Source of the DNA: Nitrososphaerota archaeon
Lineage (GTDB): Archaea > Thermoproteota > Bathyarchaeia > Bathyarchaeales > Bathycorpusculaceae
Assembly: GCA_031282985.1 (NCBI GenBank)
Contig: JAITCR010000121.1
Location: 1 to 9,794 of the forward strand
Direction: 5' to 3'
Length of the DNA stretch: 9,794 bases
In this document: piece by piece, positions 8,288-9,794 of the stretch
How positions within the stretch are numbered: the stretch's first letter is position 1
Layout: every line of letters starts with the position of its first letter
Position numbers and translations under genes: made by a program
The notes under the pieces: model-generated
The model's input: the letters and a program-made list of their open reading frames with translations, nothing else
Told to the model about the DNA's origin: nothing
Database searches by the model: none

Positions 8288-8515
8288 TTGGATTTGAATG
8301 ATTACAGCAAAGAAGATCTTTGGGAACTGATTGTGGAAGCAGTTCACGCTTCCGTGATGTATCCTACACATAAGGCTTACACAAGAGATACAGTGCTTGT
8401 AGAAACACCTAACATAACTCATGGAGAGCTTGCGCGACGACTTAGCATACCTGTTGGAGAAGCATTAGTGCTTCTAAAAGAGTTAGCTGATGATAAACAA
8501 AAAACAGTTCCCTAA
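8288..8515 (+). CDS. small HTH-like protein downstream of the helicase-nuclease
   Basis: The 75-residue protein has an N-terminal amphipathic helix (KEDLWELIVEAVHASV, 8-23) and a C-terminal stretch ITHGELARRLSIPVGEALVLLKEL (43-66). The latter reads like a helix-turn-helix or winged-helix core: helix, turn at SIPVG, recognition helix. No precise family is recognised. The start is TTG, chosen because of the strong GAGATGAT five bases upstream. It lies 27 bases after the helicase stop on the same strand, so it may be co-transcribed and act as a regulator or DNA-binding partner. A six-T run at 8264-8269 in the gap could equally end the helicase message in part. Independent transcription, or a role unrelated to the helicase, cannot be excluded. 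Confidence 0.65.
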   Translation: MDLNDYSKEDLWELIVEAVHASVMYPTHKAYTRDTVLVETPNITHGELARRLSIPVGEALVLLKELADDKQKTVP

Positions 8516-8534
8516 ACCGTGTTATTATACTGTT

Positions 8535-8557
8535 ATGTATAATACTTTGGTATACAT
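8535..8557. repeat. TA-rich inverted repeat, possible operator
   Basis: ATGTATA (8535-8541) and TATACAT (8551-8557) are perfect inverted copies separated by nine bases. The half-site spacing, about 16 bases centre to centre, would suit a dimeric DNA-binding protein. It lies 20 bases after the stop codon of the HTH-like gene, whose product could bind here, but it is also the kind of dyad that AT-rich DNA produces by chance. Confidence 0.35.
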
Positions 8558-8703
8558 TATTTGTATGCTGCAAGAAACTGGTTGATCTTAATGTCTTTGT
8601 TTGCACGTTTCAGAGTAAATGGAACACAAACATGATCACATCATCCTCAGTTAATACTCAAATAATTACGGGACGTTATTTCAAACAACTAGAAAGGAAA
8701 TCC

Positions 8704-8721
8704 GCGGCGGTCTAATGCCGC
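8704..8721 (+). other. isolated GC-rich hairpin
   Basis: GCGGC (8704-8708) pairs with GCCGC (8717-8721), extended inward by a G-T pair, around a six-base loop GTCTAA. It stands out because its surroundings are AT-rich. It is 68 bases before the GTG of the downstream gene and has no T-run after it, so it is not a terminator of the usual kind. It may be a leader structure or part of a small RNA. Confidence 0.4.
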
Positions 8722-8789
8722 AAAGTTCTCAACAGAGATAGGTTTGAATGCAACGTTGCCCCATTACGCCAATCCAATGGTAGATTTAC

Positions 8790-9482
8790 GTGACTGAAGG
8801 AAGTACGAGCAAAATTTTTGGTTTTTTAACCCTTAAGATTCTTATTATTATATGTGCTGTTGTAGCTGTTGTGGTAGTGGGTGCTGTGATTGTTATATCG
8901 GGCTGGAGTGGTTCTGGCGGTGGTGATGGTTCGTTTGATTATGGGCAAAACTATATTGACAATAATTTGCCTGATAGTTATCGGATTGTCTTTTCTATTA
9001 CTGCATATGACAGTAATGAAGTTATCAGTCTTCCTTTGGAGCAGATACGTACTTTAAATGGGTATTATTTTGATACAGGAGTTGGTGATGGGTTATTGTT
9101 CATTAAGAATGGGACAATCTATGATCTGTATGTTTTGGGGTCAGATGGTGTATATGAAAATAGTGGCGTGAATTTTGAACAAAGCTATGTTGAAAATATC
9201 ATGTCAGATCTTTGGGGTTACATGACTAATTATGTTGCATATCAAAAGTCAATGATGAAAGTGGGCAGTGAGACTGTTGCTGGGCGAGCTTGTGACAAAT
9301 ATTCTCTTACTTACACACAACCTCTCTATGGTTCAGTAACATATAGTTGCAGTATAGACAAAGCCACTGGTGTGTGTCTGAAATGGACTTGTGATGCGCA
9401 AGCTTCTGGTGAAAAAGGAGGTTACGAGTTTGTGTGTACTAATTTCTCAACAAGCGGCATATCATTACCCACTTATAAATAA
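8790..9482 (+). CDS. membrane-anchored protein with cysteine-rich external domain
   Basis: The 230-residue protein has a short N-terminal head, one strong membrane helix (about 17-37, rich in Ile and Val) and a Gly/Ser linker (SGSGGGDGS). The remaining external domain of about 180 residues is likely beta-rich. Five Cys lie outside the membrane (168, 187, 196, 201, 216), all in the last third, so one or two disulphides are possible. The segment VGSETVAGRACDKYSLTYT, followed by SIDKATGVCLKW, resembles the pattern of LolA-like or DUF4412-like beta-sheet proteins, in which a ligand-binding sheet ends in a 'xDxxTG' turn. That comparison is by eye only. The orientation, inside to outside, follows from the anchor near the N-terminus. 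The GTG start has only a weak GGTAGAT before it (8779-8785). Function is unknown. Confidence 0.8.
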   Translation: MTEGSTSKIFGFLTLKILIIICAVVAVVVVGAVIVISGWSGSGGGDGSFDYGQNYIDNNLPDSYRIVFSITAYDSNEVISLPLEQIRTLNGYYFDTGVGDGLLFIKNGTIYDLYVLGSDGVYENSGVNFEQSYVENIMSDLWGYMTNYVAYQKSMMKVGSETVAGRACDKYSLTYTQPLYGSVTYSCSIDKATGVCLKWTCDAQASGEKGGYEFVCTNFSTSGISLPTYK

Positions 9483-9505
9483 GTAACAGTAGACTTTAGT
9501 CCTGA

Positions 9506-9742
9506 TTATTTTTTGTCTTTTTTATTTTCCAAGGCACTCTTTTGTTTTTTTAAAATAGCCGTAACTGTATCTTTGGAAATATATAGTATGCGTCCTGTGG
9601 CTTGTGTTCCTGTGCCGTTTGCTGTCATTTTTAGAACTTGCTTCCGTATGTTAGGCTGGTAGGCTTTGTTTGTGTAGGTTTCTGTAAAGTTTTTGTGTGT
9701 GCAGGCTTTGTTATTGCAGTTGTATAAGTAACCTCTGGGAAC
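9506..9742 (-). pseudogene. decayed IS1-family InsA-like transposase fragment
   Basis: The minus strand is open for 78 codons from just after a TGA (9745-9743) to a TAA at 9508-9506. It encodes the second half of an InsA zinc finger (YLYNCNNKAC), then an HTH segment: TYTNKAYQP, KMTANGTGTQATGRIL and ISKDTVTAILKK. The order and spacing match IS1 InsA (RYLC, QPG, MNGVGCRATARI, then a LKN end). Upstream of the TGA the same frame stays open to the window edge for 16 codons and includes two adjacent Cys, so the stop looks like a mutation inside the finger region. An A7C run at 9551-9544, right after the HTH, is where IS1 elements shift frame to reach the DDE catalytic domain. Neither alternative frame continues here, so the catalytic part is lost. 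The element is inactive. Confidence 0.72.
9509..9528 (+). terminator. oligo-T terminator after the membrane protein gene
   Basis: Two six-T runs (9509-9514 and 9518-9523) and a four-T run (9525-9528) begin 27 bases after the stop codon. This suits archaeal oligo-U termination. The tract overlaps the end of the minus-strand transposase remnant, where it reads as lysine codons, so it may simply derive from that element. Confidence 0.45.
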
Positions 9743-9794
9743 TCATGTTTTACGCTTCAAACCGATAAAAACAAAATAAATGCAGCAGTTGCCC

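Larger units (their letters stand above)
8516..8789 (+). other. 274-base intergenic region without a convincing gene
   Basis: No open frame longer than about 33 codons was seen on the forward strand, and no tRNA or other known RNA gene. It holds a TA-rich inverted repeat near 8535-8557 and a GC-rich hairpin at 8704-8721. It also holds two tiny ATG frames of 14 and 27 codons that overlap in ATGA at 8632-8635. The frame of the second, read through its TAA at 8713-8715, encodes RDRFECNV, which faintly recalls a zinc-ribbon, but too little is present to call a pseudogene. The region may hold the promoter and leader of the downstream membrane protein, or a small RNA. Confidence 0.5.
9506..9794 (-). 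mobile_element. remnant of an IS1-family insertion sequence
   Basis: This is the span of the InsA-like fragment plus the open frame running to the window edge. No terminal inverted repeats or target duplication could be identified, and the DDE portion is missing toward the membrane protein gene. The outer boundary lies beyond the window. It marks past transposition next to the accessory genes. Confidence 0.55.

Noticed and set aside
8731..8760. GGTTTGAATGC resembling a tRNA T-arm
   Set aside because: The invariant C of TTC is missing and no acceptor, D or anticodon arm can be drawn around it.
8640..8792. Possible TnpB-like zinc-ribbon remnant (RDRFECNV after a TAA)
   Set aside because: Only one short block looks similar, the second Cys pair is absent without an assumed frameshift, and stops interrupt the frame.

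Overview
The window looks like archaeal chromosome from an AT-rich genome. Four things suggest this: an SCP2/archaeal-type thiolase overlapping by one base with a DUF35 Zn-ribbon/OB-fold gene, frequent GTG and TTG starts, oligo-T tracts rather than hairpin terminators, and an IS1-type transposase remnant of the kind seen in archaea. A TACK-group archaeon such as Bathyarchaeia would fit, but that lineage is an inference and no rRNA is present to settle it. No tRNA, rRNA, CRISPR array or replication origin was seen.

Layout. Positions 1-101 hold the last codons of an unrecognised gene. Positions 206-2420 are a compact, same-strand metabolic block: thiolase, DUF35 partner (ATAATG overlap), then a DUF1638 protein 29 bases later. 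The first two are the classic archaeal pair that makes acetoacetyl-CoA, or a related beta-ketoacyl-CoA, and channels it onward. No HMG-CoA synthase is visible here, so a mevalonate role is likely but not proven. An AT-rich gap with oligo-T tracts and a possible TATA box follows (2421-2653).

Positions 2654-8260 hold one 1868-residue gene that dominates the window: a DUF4011 N-terminus, a superfamily 1 helicase split by about 900 residues between motifs I and II, a Vsr-like (MTES_1575-type) endonuclease domain, and a DUF3320 winged-helix tail. This architecture is typical of accessory regions and is a reasonable anti-mobile-element defence candidate. Its nuclease motif carries Asn where the family normally has the catalytic Asp, and Arg where the family usually has His. 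A 75-residue HTH-like protein with a good Shine-Dalgarno sequence follows 27 bases later.

Positions 8516-8789 are non-coding as far as can be seen, but hold a TA-rich inverted repeat and an isolated GC-rich hairpin. Positions 8790-9482 encode a membrane-anchored protein with a cysteine-rich external domain. The right edge (9506 to about 9793, minus strand) is a decayed InsA-like transposase fragment of the IS1 family. It has an in-frame TGA and an A7C run exactly where IS1 elements frameshift. The right half of the window therefore reads as an accessory segment next to a conserved metabolic operon.
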